Assembly: GCF_902729355.1 (NCBI RefSeq)
Contig: NZ_CACVCC010000020.1
Span: forward strand, 1-42,674
Direction of reading: 5' to 3'
Length of the DNA: 42,674 bases
Source of the DNA: Streptococcus sp. S784/96/1
GTDB lineage: Bacteria > Bacillota > Bacilli > Lactobacillales > Streptococcaceae
The notes below the pieces were generated by a model. That model was not told where the DNA came from. It ran no database searches and was given only the letters and a program-made list of their open reading frames with translations. Position numbers and translations under genes: made by a program. Below are positions 37,171 to 42,674 of this stretch, piece by piece; within the stretch, counting starts at the first letter, position 1, and every line of letters begins with the position of its first letter.

Positions 37171-37464
37171 ATGGAAGCTAAAAACTTAACAACTCAAGGA
37201 AAATTTCTTGGTGCATTTGCAATTAAAGATTTCACAACTGGAATCGAAACCGGGGAAACCCAAATCACAATCGGAGAGCGAGTAGAGGGGCGCTTCATTC
37301 AAACAAATATAAAAACTAGAATGGTTAACATATCAGACTTTGAGTCAATTTTTGACGAAAAAGTAGAAATTACCCTCGAGGATGTCTCTATCAATCCGTA
37401 TCCTAGCGGAAATCGAGCCTCACTTTCAATAAAAGCAAAGTCTGCTTTTATTGAACTTGTTTAA
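37171..37464 (+). CDS. Small protein opening the transfer module, family not recognised
   Basis: The 97-residue product is rich in beta-type sequence (GKFLGAFAIKDFTTGIETGE, VEGRFIQTNIKTRMVNISDF, GNRASLSIKAKSAFIEL). Its place before the coupling ATPase matches that of small DUF961-type proteins in Tn916-like elements, but I see no clear family motif. The upstream sequence AGAAAAAAG is a poor ribosome site, so translation may be weak or the start may differ. A hairpin (37468-37487) follows the stop. Confidence 0.6.
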   Translation: MEAKNLTTQGKFLGAFAIKDFTTGIETGETQITIGERVEGRFIQTNIKTRMVNISDFESIFDEKVEITLEDVSINPYPSGNRASLSIKAKSAFIELV

Positions 37465-37467
37465 GTT

Positions 37468-37487
37468 AAGGGGAGATACTTCCCCTT
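37468..37487 (+). terminator. Hairpin after the first transfer-module gene
   Basis: AAGGGGA, loop GATAC, TTCCCCTT, then TCTTT. It lies directly before the ribosome site AGAAAGGA of the next gene and may attenuate rather than stop transcription. Confidence 0.55.
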
Positions 37488-37506
37488 TCTTTAGAAAGGA
37501 ACTCTT

Positions 37507-37977
37507 ATGTCTATTATTTCTTTGTTAATTATCTTATTCGCTGGATTTCTCTATATTATCATCAAAATTGATGCTATTAGAGAAAAACACAAACAAGCTC
37601 AAATTCTACGATTAAATTTACCTATAATCAGTGCTGACCTTGAGCAGGTGGTTGAAATGACATCAACTGTTTCAAAAAGCAAATTGCTATTTGATCGTCG
37701 CAATATCAGGTGCTTACAAAGTACTCCGAGTCAAGATACCCATCTTGTGACTTTCCCGATTATGCTTGACAAAAAGCCCGATACTGAGACAGAAGGATAC
37801 CTTACACAAGTCTTTCTAACTCAGTTAGAACAGTTTCTATCTGACTCTACAATCTACGAAACCTGGTCTGATAAAGGCACAAATCTGCAATTTACTTATC
37901 AATTCGGAGATGTTCTGAGGTACAACAACCAGTACTATCTAAACCTCCTGATTACCTTCTCCTATAAGAAAGTTTAA
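37507..37977 (+). CDS. Membrane-anchored protein of the transfer module
   Basis: The 156-residue protein has one N-terminal span (IISLLIILFAGFLYIIIKI) and a soluble domain of about 130 residues (LEQVVEMTSTVSKSKLLFDR; EGYLTQVFLTQLEQFLSDST; NLQFTYQFGDVLRYNNQYYL). I do not recognise the family. It lies three bases before the coupling ATPase gene, so a helper role for the ATPase at the membrane is plausible: the ATPase itself has no membrane span. RBS AGAAAGGA. Confidence 0.65.
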   Translation: MSIISLLIILFAGFLYIIIKIDAIREKHKQAQILRLNLPIISADLEQVVEMTSTVSKSKLLFDRRNIRCLQSTPSQDTHLVTFPIMLDKKPDTETEGYLTQVFLTQLEQFLSDSTIYETWSDKGTNLQFTYQFGDVLRYNNQYYLNLLITFSYKKV

Positions 37978-37980
37978 TAA

Positions 37981-38724
37981 ATGAAATGTTTTCTCGATAA
38001 AAATCTCTTTGATTACGGAAATCACTTTTTCTGGGATATACCAGTTGAGCGTGTACCTCACGCTCTTTTGGTAGGTTCCAGCGGGTCTGGGAAGACCTAT
38101 GCAACTAAAGTCTTTTTGGCACGGTTTGCTTACACATACCCAGAAGCTACGTTCCTAATTGGCGACTACAAAGCCGATACTGATTTTGCCTTTTTAGATG
38201 GATGTAAGGGATTTAAACGATTTGAAGAAGTCTCCGAACTCCTTACGTTAGCTTTATCCATTCTTGAAAATCGTCAAAAAGGAATCGATAAATCCAGAGA
38301 ATTTGTAGTGGTCTGCTTCGATGAGTTCAATGCGTGGCAAAATAGCCTTGATAAAAAAGAACGTGAACAAGCCATTAAAGACTATACTCGGCTTATCCAG
38401 CTAGGACGTTCCTTTTCAATTTATGTCATTATTTCCCAGCAAGATGCACATAAAGCAAGTTTGGGGTTGTCACGTGATTCCATTGGTACAGTGATTGCAC
38501 TGGGCAAATTATCTAAAGAAACGGTCTCCATGCTCTTCTCTGATGAAAAAGATGACATTGTGCGAAACAATCTCAGAGGTGTCGGCTACATGAAGATAGA
38601 TGGGCAAGATAGTCGCCATATACTTGTACCAAGTCTCAATATGCCCCCTTTAGAAAACCTGATTCAGGAAGCTGTTCAACGTTCAGACTGCTATTTCCTT
38701 GATGAAGAGGCTGTTGCCCCGTAG
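37981..38724 (+). CDS. FtsK/TcpA-like coupling ATPase, short form
   Basis: The 247-residue protein carries Walker A LLVGSSGSGKTYATK (about residues 30-45), Walker B EFVVVCFDEFNAW and a QLGRSFSIYVIISQQDAH motif, as in FtsK/SpoIIIE-family coupling proteins such as Tn916 Orf21. Those proteins are about 450 residues with N-terminal membrane helices; this one is only the ATPase core and lacks spans. It would connect the relaxase-DNA complex to a conjugation channel, perhaps with the membrane-anchored protein encoded just upstream. Confidence 0.85.
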   Translation: MKCFLDKNLFDYGNHFFWDIPVERVPHALLVGSSGSGKTYATKVFLARFAYTYPEATFLIGDYKADTDFAFLDGCKGFKRFEEVSELLTLALSILENRQKGIDKSREFVVVCFDEFNAWQNSLDKKEREQAIKDYTRLIQLGRSFSIYVIISQQDAHKASLGLSRDSIGTVIALGKLSKETVSMLFSDEKDDIVRNNLRGVGYMKIDGQDSRHILVPSLNMPPLENLIQEAVQRSDCYFLDEEAVAP

Positions 38725-39035
38725 CTCCAAGCGAAGGATCAGGCTTACAGCCTCGCCAGCTTTAGCTGGCTGACGTGGGTACTGTAATAACCCACGTTCC
38801 ATTATTTTCTAAATTCTTTGCTTTGTACATTCCTCTTTAGGGAAAGAACCCTTCCCTACCCCAAAAGACTGTCAAATCAAGACTTTCTTACTGAGTAAAA
38901 CTTAGGGTGCTTATCCACTGAAATAGTGGAATAATAAAAGCATAGGGATTTTGCTACTCAGTACAATAGTTAACTAAACCAATAATGACCGCCATGTTAA
39001 CTATCACTTTCTAGGCGGAGAGAAGGAAATAAATT
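38725..39035 (+). other. Structured non-coding region, candidate oriT
   Basis: The 311 bases between coupling ATPase and relaxase hold five inverted repeats: AGGCT/AGCCT (38741-38753), GCCAGC/GCTGGC (38755-38770), ACGTGGGT/ACCCACGT (38773-38797), TACTGAGTA/TACTCAGTA (38889-38897, 38955-38963) enclosing TCCACT/AGTGGA (38914-38930), and TAGTTAAC/GTTAACTA (38967-39003). In Tn916 the oriT lies between the equivalent genes orf21 and orf20. No coding frame is evident. Confidence 0.6.
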
Positions 39036-40286
39036 ATGTTTTGTAAAAATGAAATTGAAGAGTATCTTCAAAAAAATAATGACCGAAAACCAGTCATCAT
39101 GACTAGCATCGATGAGGCGACATTCGTCATCAAACCTACTGAAGAAACTGTAGGAGAATACCCTGATAATTGGTCTCAAATTGCGACAACAATTGGAGAA
39201 ACAGTTTCCGAGAAACTATCTTTGCCTACTCTCTTTGGAGAGTGGATTCCTCTAAAGACACCTCCAGCAGGTTATACAGATGGGTTTACCTTTCAGAATC
39301 TCCCTTATTACTTCGCGATTGCTTGGCATGAGACCAATTTTACAATGGGCATTATCATTAAGTTCTCTGCCTCAGCTTTATCTCATTATAAAGCTTCTTA
39401 TCAAGAGTATTATAATAAAGCGATTGATGTTCAGCAAATAGCTCAATTGCTTAACGAAGACTACTGGGAACTTCGATTGTCAAGAATAGATTTAGCAGTT
39501 GATTACTTCGATTTCCCCATTTCTGTCAATGACCTTTACCAAGGTCTGAAAAGTAAACGATATATCATTACCAATCACAAGGGACGTAAAAATATTTCTA
39601 CTATCAGCGCTCAAGAAGTAAACGGTCAAGCACAAACTGTTTATATTGGTAGCAAGAAAAAGAATGTTAACGCTCTCTTACGTATCTATAACAAATATCA
39701 GGAGCAATTAGATAATCAAGGGCGCTACATGCACTTAACTAAGTATTGCGACTCTTGGGTGCGTATGGAAGCCTCATACAAAGGTATATACAGTAATCAG
39801 ATTCTGGCCTTACTACTTACTATTGATAGTCCTCAAGATTTGAGTAAACTCATTGTCAATAAGATGATTGATAAATATTGCTTTCAAGATACGGAAACTG
39901 GAGAACCTCTTCCTTTCACCAGTGATTTACTAAAAGGATTTGGTAGCTTCCCAGCACTCGAATCTTTAAACTCCCGAAACAATGACCTTTTATCTACCAT
40001 TTCACATTTAATGAAGGGTAGTGGGCTCTTTCCCCTTCTAATGAAAATTGAAAAAGTCTGGGGCAGTAAAGCCCGTAATCACTTTATCATTAGGCTAATT
40101 CAAGAGTATGAGACAAATTACACTCCCAACCTCGATGTAGAATTATGGTTAAATAAATTTGGTAAGGAACTTGAGAAACTCAATTTTGAAGATTTCTTTG
40201 AAGATGCCTTTCAAATTTTTTATCAAAAAAACAACATCACTCCTAAACGTCCCGCCAAGAACTCAAAGAGTGATGTTGCAGATTAG
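39036..40286 (+). CDS. Rep_trans-family (MobT-type) relaxase
   Basis: The 416-residue protein matches the replication-initiator-like relaxases of Tn916 (Orf20) and ICEBs1 (NicK). It has LPYYFAIAWHETNFTMGIIIKFS-type N-terminal strands, RLSRIDLAVDYFDF (metal/active region, about 150), VYIGSKKKNVNALLRIYNKYQEQ cut around the conserved IGSxxSxxxxRxYxK-like motif (about 205-228), and SWVRMEASYKG. It would nick the element at oriT, attach to the 5' end by tyrosine and start rolling-circle transfer or replication. RBS GAGAAGGA precedes ATG 39036. Confidence 0.9.
   Translation: MFCKNEIEEYLQKNNDRKPVIMTSIDEATFVIKPTEETVGEYPDNWSQIATTIGETVSEKLSLPTLFGEWIPLKTPPAGYTDGFTFQNLPYYFAIAWHETNFTMGIIIKFSASALSHYKASYQEYYNKAIDVQQIAQLLNEDYWELRLSRIDLAVDYFDFPISVNDLYQGLKSKRYIITNHKGRKNISTISAQEVNGQAQTVYIGSKKKNVNALLRIYNKYQEQLDNQGRYMHLTKYCDSWVRMEASYKGIYSNQILALLLTIDSPQDLSKLIVNKMIDKYCFQDTETGEPLPFTSDLLKGFGSFPALESLNSRNNDLLSTISHLMKGSGLFPLLMKIEKVWGSKARNHFIIRLIQEYETNYTPNLDVELWLNKFGKELEKLNFEDFFEDAFQIFYQKNNITPKRPAKNSKSDVAD
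40232..40278 (+). repeat. Inverted repeat at the 3' end of the relaxase gene
   Basis: CAACATCACTC (40232-40242) and GAGTGATGTTG (40268-40278) are perfect inverted copies inside the last codons. Without a T run it is more likely an RNA stability element than a terminator. Confidence 0.5.
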
Positions 40287-40346
40287 AAGAGATAGGCAGT
40301 AGCTTACCCCTACTGCTCATTATCTCATAATGAGAAAGGAAAATCT

Positions 40347-40685
40347 ATGATGAAAGAAATAAAAGTTGATATATCAGACTTAACTATCAAACTTCCTCCG
40401 ACGCATTTAATTGTGAGTAAGGAAGAATATCAAACTCTTCAAAAACAAAGCTCTCAAGGGCAGTACATGACCTTAAATGAGGTCCTAGAGTTACTTTCTG
40501 TTTCTCGCCCTTGGCTACTTGAAAATGTCCTCTATCGAGCTGATATTCGCCAAGAAATTGATATTGACCTAAGTCCTAATGGATTTGTTAAATATCCTCA
40601 GAATAAAGGTGGACGTTACTACTTTCTAGCTTCCAGAACAAGAGAATATTTCGAGAAGCACTTTGCACAAATTTTTAAAGTATGA
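40347..40685 (+). CDS. xis: DUF771-type excisionase-like protein
   Basis: The 112-residue protein has a C-terminal helix-turn-helix-like part: YMTLNEVLELLSVSRPWLLE followed by GGRYYFLASRTREYFEKHF, the pattern of DUF771 phage/ICE proteins found next to integrases. Such proteins act as recombination directionality factors or small regulators. It is followed by a hairpin and then the integrase gene. The symbol reflects the inferred role only. RBS GAGAAAGGA precedes the start; MM offers two start codons. Confidence 0.75.
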   Translation: MMKEIKVDISDLTIKLPPTHLIVSKEEYQTLQKQSSQGQYMTLNEVLELLSVSRPWLLENVLYRADIRQEIDIDLSPNGFVKYPQNKGGRYYFLASRTREYFEKHFAQIFKV

Positions 40686-40692
40686 TATGATG

Positions 40693-40722
40693 ACCAAGAT
40701 ACTATCTTGGTTATCCTTTTTT
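40693..40722 (+). terminator. Hairpin between DUF771 gene and integrase gene
   Basis: ACCAAGAT, loop ACT, ATCTTGGT, then TATCCTTTTTT. It has the form of an intrinsic terminator and would reduce read-through from the transfer genes into the integrase gene. Confidence 0.7.
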
Positions 40723-40737
40723 AGAAAGAGGTAATCA

Positions 40738-41868
40738 ATGTCAATTTCATATAGCCAACGTGGCAAAAAGAACCTATGGACTTATCGCATCTTTGATAAG
40801 ACAGGAAAACAACTCGCATCAAAAGGAGGATTCAAAACCAAGACAGGGGCGAAACAGGAAGCCATCCCATTAGAGAGCAAGCTCATAAGCGGTCTAACAA
40901 TAGATAAAAATATCTCACTTTACCACCTATGGGAAAAATGGTATCAGCTTCATATTCTGCCGCAAGGAAAGATGCAATCCACATTGAACAAACATCTGAA
41001 GCGTGGACAACTCATTGATGAGTATTTCAAAGAAATCCCTTTAAGAGATATAAAAGCAAGTCAATACCAAGATTTCATCAACACTTATGCCCAGACAAAT
41101 TGCAGGGATAATGTTAGCCGATTAAATAGTGAAGTCAAAAAAATCTTAGATTTTGCAAGACAAGACAAAATAGATTTTCATGATTTTACTATTGGTGTAA
41201 AACTTTCAGGCAAACCTGCCACCAAGAGCAAAGAAGAACGATATATTAACAGTAAATCGGATTATGTTAGACTACTAGACTATCTTCATAGAATAGCAAA
41301 CTATAAAGATAGTGTTATTCCTTACTTGCTCTATATCCAACTTAAAACAGGTTTACGCTTTGGAGAGGCTCTGGGACTTACTTGGGATTGTATCAAATGG
41401 GATACAAAGGAAATCTATACATATAGACGTTATGATTCAGTTAGCAAAAGATGGACAAAAGCAAAGACTCCTGAATCTATTCGCACTATTCCCGTTGATG
41501 ATGATACCCTCCAAATCTTCAAGCGTATCAAATCAGAACAAGCACAATGTCAAATAGATAACTCTGACAATATGTTATTCGTGAATATCTTCTATGGTAT
41601 CCCCTCAAATAAAGCATGTAACAAACACCTACAAGGAATTTTAGAACAATTGAATATCTTTCCTCAAAATATGACCTGCACAGGAAATCGCCATACCTAC
41701 GCTTCCATTCTCTTATCAGAGGATATTGACATTTGGGCAATAGCGAAAAACATGGGACACAAAGACATTAAACAAATTACAGAAATCTACGGACATCTTA
41801 TCAAAGAGAAAGCAGAACAAGAAAATAATAAAGTTCGTCAAGCACTTCTCAAGCTCAAAGTAAGCTAA
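40738..41868 (+). CDS. int: Tyrosine integrase
   Basis: The 376-residue protein has an N-terminal arm-binding domain (SYSQRGKKNLWTYRIFDKTGK), a SAM-like core-binding domain (about 60-160) and the catalytic domain with the first arginine in KTGLRFGEALGL, box II at CTGNRHTYASILL, MGHKDIKQITEIYGHL with the third histidine region and the tyrosine in IYGHL. In box II the usual HxxR reads TGNR, so the first histidine is replaced by threonine. It is adjacent to the attachment site in tRNA-Leu. RBS AAAGAGG precedes ATG 40738. Confidence 0.93.
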   Translation: MSISYSQRGKKNLWTYRIFDKTGKQLASKGGFKTKTGAKQEAIPLESKLISGLTIDKNISLYHLWEKWYQLHILPQGKMQSTLNKHLKRGQLIDEYFKEIPLRDIKASQYQDFINTYAQTNCRDNVSRLNSEVKKILDFARQDKIDFHDFTIGVKLSGKPATKSKEERYINSKSDYVRLLDYLHRIANYKDSVIPYLLYIQLKTGLRFGEALGLTWDCIKWDTKEIYTYRRYDSVSKRWTKAKTPESIRTIPVDDDTLQIFKRIKSEQAQCQIDNSDNMLFVNIFYGIPSNKACNKHLQGILEQLNIFPQNMTCTGNRHTYASILLSEDIDIWAIAKNMGHKDIKQITEIYGHLIKEKAEQENNKVRQALLKLKVS

Positions 41869-41882
41869 GAACAAAATTAATC

Positions 41883-41901
41883 TTCGTACAAATTTCGTAC
41901 A
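41883..41901 (+). repeat. Right arm-type repeat, candidate integrase binding site
   Basis: TTCGTACAAATTTCGTACA, identical to 32508-32526. Confidence 0.7.
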
Positions 41902-41904
41902 AAA

Positions 41905-41938
41905 ACAAAAGAAACGTTGAATTATCAACGTTTCTAAT
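41905..41938 (-). terminator. Element-borne terminator of the tRNA cluster
   Basis: Reading leftward, GAAACGTTGA, loop TAAT, TCAACGTTTC, then TTTTGTTTTTG. It follows tRNA-Leu(CAA) by a few bases and replaces the original terminator now at 32360-32387. Confidence 0.8.
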
Positions 41939-41941
41939 GCT

Positions 41942-41960
41942 TAAGCAATACCGGCGGCCG
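41942..41960 (+). repeat. attR-type repeat at the tRNA-Leu 3' end
   Basis: TAAGCAATACCGGCGGCCG, overlapping the last 12 bases of the tRNA; partner of 32397-32415. Confidence 0.85.
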
Positions 41961-42032
41961 GGGTCGAACCGGCACGTCCGTGAGGACACTGGATTTTGAG
42001 TCCAGCGCGTCTGCCAATTCCGCCACGCCGGC
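41949..42032 (-). tRNA. tRNA-Leu (CAA)
   Basis: 84 bases with a long variable arm; anticodon loop CTCAAAA gives CAA. Acceptor GCCGGCG pairs with CGCCGGT (one G-U). No CCA is encoded. The 3' end is supplied by the integrated element. Confidence 0.95.
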
Positions 42033-42044
42033 TTAAAAATATAA

Positions 42045-42116
42045 CTGGGGTAGCTGGATTCGAACCAACGCATGAGGGAGTCAAAGTCCCTTGCCTTACC
42101 GCTTGGCTATACCCCA
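42045..42116 (-). tRNA. tRNA-Gln (TTG)
   Basis: 72 bases; acceptor TGGGGTA/TACCCCA, anticodon loop CTTTGAC. Confidence 0.95.
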
Positions 42117-42124
42117 TTAAAATA

Positions 42125-42198
42125 GGCGAATGAGGGGAATCGAACCCCCGAATGTCAGAGCCACAATCTGATGTGTTAACCACTTCACCACATCCGCC
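42125..42198 (-). tRNA. tRNA-His (GTG)
   Basis: 74 bases; eight-pair acceptor GGCGGATG/CATTCGCC including the histidine-specific G-1:C73; anticodon loop TTGTGGC. Confidence 0.95.
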
Positions 42199-42208
42199 AT
42201 ATTTTAAA

Positions 42209-42279
42209 CACGGGCAGTAGGAATTGAACCCACACTGAAGGTTTTGGAGACCTTAGTTCTACCTTTAAACTATGCCCGT
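42209..42279 (-). tRNA. tRNA-Trp (CCA)
   Basis: 71 bases; acceptor ACGGGCA/TGCCCGT, anticodon loop CTCCAAA, discriminator G. Confidence 0.95.
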
Positions 42280-42283
42280 AAGA

Positions 42284-42364
42284 TGGAAAGAGAGGGATTC
42301 GAACCCCCGAACCCAAAGGAGCGGATTTACAGTCCGCCGCGTTTAGCCTCTTCGCTATCTTTCC
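42284..42364 (-). tRNA. tRNA-Tyr (GTA)
   Basis: 81 bases with long variable arm; acceptor GGAAAGA/TCTTTCC, anticodon loop CTGTAAA. Confidence 0.95.
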
Positions 42365-42370
42365 AATTAG

Positions 42371-42456
42371 TGCCGAGGACCGGAATCGAACCGGTACGAA
42401 GGTCACCCTTCGCAGGATTTTAAGTCCTGTGCGTCTGCCAGTTCCGCCACCCCGGC
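42371..42456 (-). tRNA. tRNA-Leu (TAA)
   Basis: 86 bases with long variable arm; anticodon loop CTTAAAA. Confidence 0.95.
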
Positions 42457-42462
42457 GCCTCA

Positions 42463-42534
42463 AGCGAATGACGGGATTCGAACCCGCGACCCCCACCTTG
42501 GCAAGGTGGTGTTCTACCACTGAACTACATTCGC
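42463..42534 (-). tRNA. tRNA-Gly (GCC)
   Basis: 72 bases; acceptor GCGAATG/CATTCGC, anticodon loop TTGCCAA. Confidence 0.95.
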
Positions 42535-42548
42535 ATCTCTTTGACTTA

Positions 42549-42621
42549 TGCCGGCTACATGACTTGAACACGCGACCCTCTGATTACAAATCAGATGCTC
42601 TACCAACTGAGCTAAGCCGGC
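42549..42621 (-). tRNA. tRNA-Thr (TGT)
   Basis: 73 bases; acceptor GCCGGCT/AGCCGGC, anticodon loop TTTGTAA. Confidence 0.95.
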
Positions 42622-42633
42622 CTATCTCTCTTA

Positions 42634-42674
42634 TGCGGGTTAAGGGACTTGAACCCCCACGCCCTTCGGCGCCA
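42634..42674 (-). tRNA. tRNA-Leu, 3' part (cut by window edge)
   Basis: The visible 41 bases are the variable arm, T arm and acceptor 3' strand AACCCGC plus A. The long variable arm and the order before Thr-Gly-Leu suggest Leu(TAG), but the anticodon is outside the window. Confidence 0.7.

Larger units (their letters stand above)
32403..41960 (+). mobile_element. Integrative mobilizable element in the 3' end of tRNA-Leu(CAA)
   Basis: About 9.6 kb between 13-bp exact direct repeats. The integrase gene lies next to the tRNA, as usual for tRNA-targeting elements. Content: surface protein and small membrane protein (minus), XRE regulator, unknown 212-residue protein (minus), then a plus-strand module of small proteins, FtsK/TcpA-like ATPase, candidate oriT, MobT-type relaxase, DUF771 protein and integrase. 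No VirB4- or VirB6-like channel genes are present, so it should depend on a helper conjugative element. The ends carry identical 19-bp repeats (32508-32526, 41883-41901), likely integrase arm sites. Confidence 0.85.

Noticed and set aside
32403..41960. Prophage instead of a mobilizable element
   Set aside because: There are no capsid, terminase, tail or lysis genes. A relaxase and coupling ATPase are present.
41716..42571. Several minus-strand frames across the tRNA cluster
   Set aside because: They translate tRNA genes and spacers (GGTGRRTGLK-type peptides are typical of tRNA read-through) and are not proteins.

Overview
The window looks like chromosome from a low-GC streptococcus, probably of the pyogenic group. 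Evidence is a PolC-type DNA polymerase III of about 1,464 residues, an argGH pair, a lipoate-dependent dehydrogenase operon, LPXTG and LVAC lipoprotein signals, strong AGGAGG-type ribosome sites, and a tRNA array ending His-Gln-Leu(CAA). I cannot assign a species from the sequence alone. Several core genes are freshly broken (argH, a UPF0237 ACT-domain gene, a UPF0210 gene, a small gene after lplA), which suggests ongoing loss of dispensable metabolism.

Layout, left to right. 1-191: 3' end of an IS3-family element. 192-883: decayed sequence. 884-1183: a rhodanese. 1295-2103: two decaying genes (UPF0210, UPF0237). 2260-6845: a cellobiose/beta-glucoside PTS operon (IIB, PRD regulator, IIA, small membrane protein, IIC), with a perfect 22-bp palindrome upstream of its promoter. 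7120-9470: a small membrane protein, a SemiSWEET-like PQ-loop protein and a 6-phospho-beta-glucosidase behind a cre site. 9694-12279: argG and a nonsense-mutated argH, under a promoter whose spacer is an ARG box. 12424-13765: lipoate-protein ligase and a broken small gene. 13860-15283: PadR regulator plus DUF1700/DUF4097 protein. 15460-19147: a four-gene iron-siderophore-type ABC importer. 19341-25151: an E1alpha-E1beta-E2-E3 pyruvate/acetoin dehydrogenase operon with unusually long, structured spacers. 25329-27393: an orphan amino-acid-binding lipoprotein with the same ARG-box promoter design as argG, an FMN reductase and its MarR regulator. 27479-31873: polC.

32403-41960 is an integrated mobile element of about 9.6 kb, bounded by a 13-bp exact (19-bp with one mismatch) direct repeat of the 3' end of tRNA-Leu(CAA). 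It carries a tyrosine integrase, a DUF771 excisionase-like protein, a Rep_trans/MobT-type relaxase, a short FtsK/TcpA-like coupling ATPase, two small proteins of the transfer module, a structured candidate oriT, an XRE regulator, an unknown 212-residue protein, and an LPXTG surface protein with a SEC10/PgrA-like surface-exclusion domain. It has no mating-channel genes, so it is best read as an integrative mobilizable element that borrows another element's channel. 41949-42674 is a minus-strand tRNA cluster: Leu(partial), Thr, Gly, Leu, Tyr, Trp, His, Gln, Leu.

Most chromosomal genes lie on the minus strand; the transfer and integration genes of the mobile element run on the plus strand toward the tRNA. 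Strongest leads: the mobile element (att sites, duplicated tRNA terminator, arm-type repeats, surface-exclusion cargo), the multi-helix RNA-like spacers in the dehydrogenase operon, the paired ARG-box promoters, and a 239-bp near-identical lipoyl-domain duplication.
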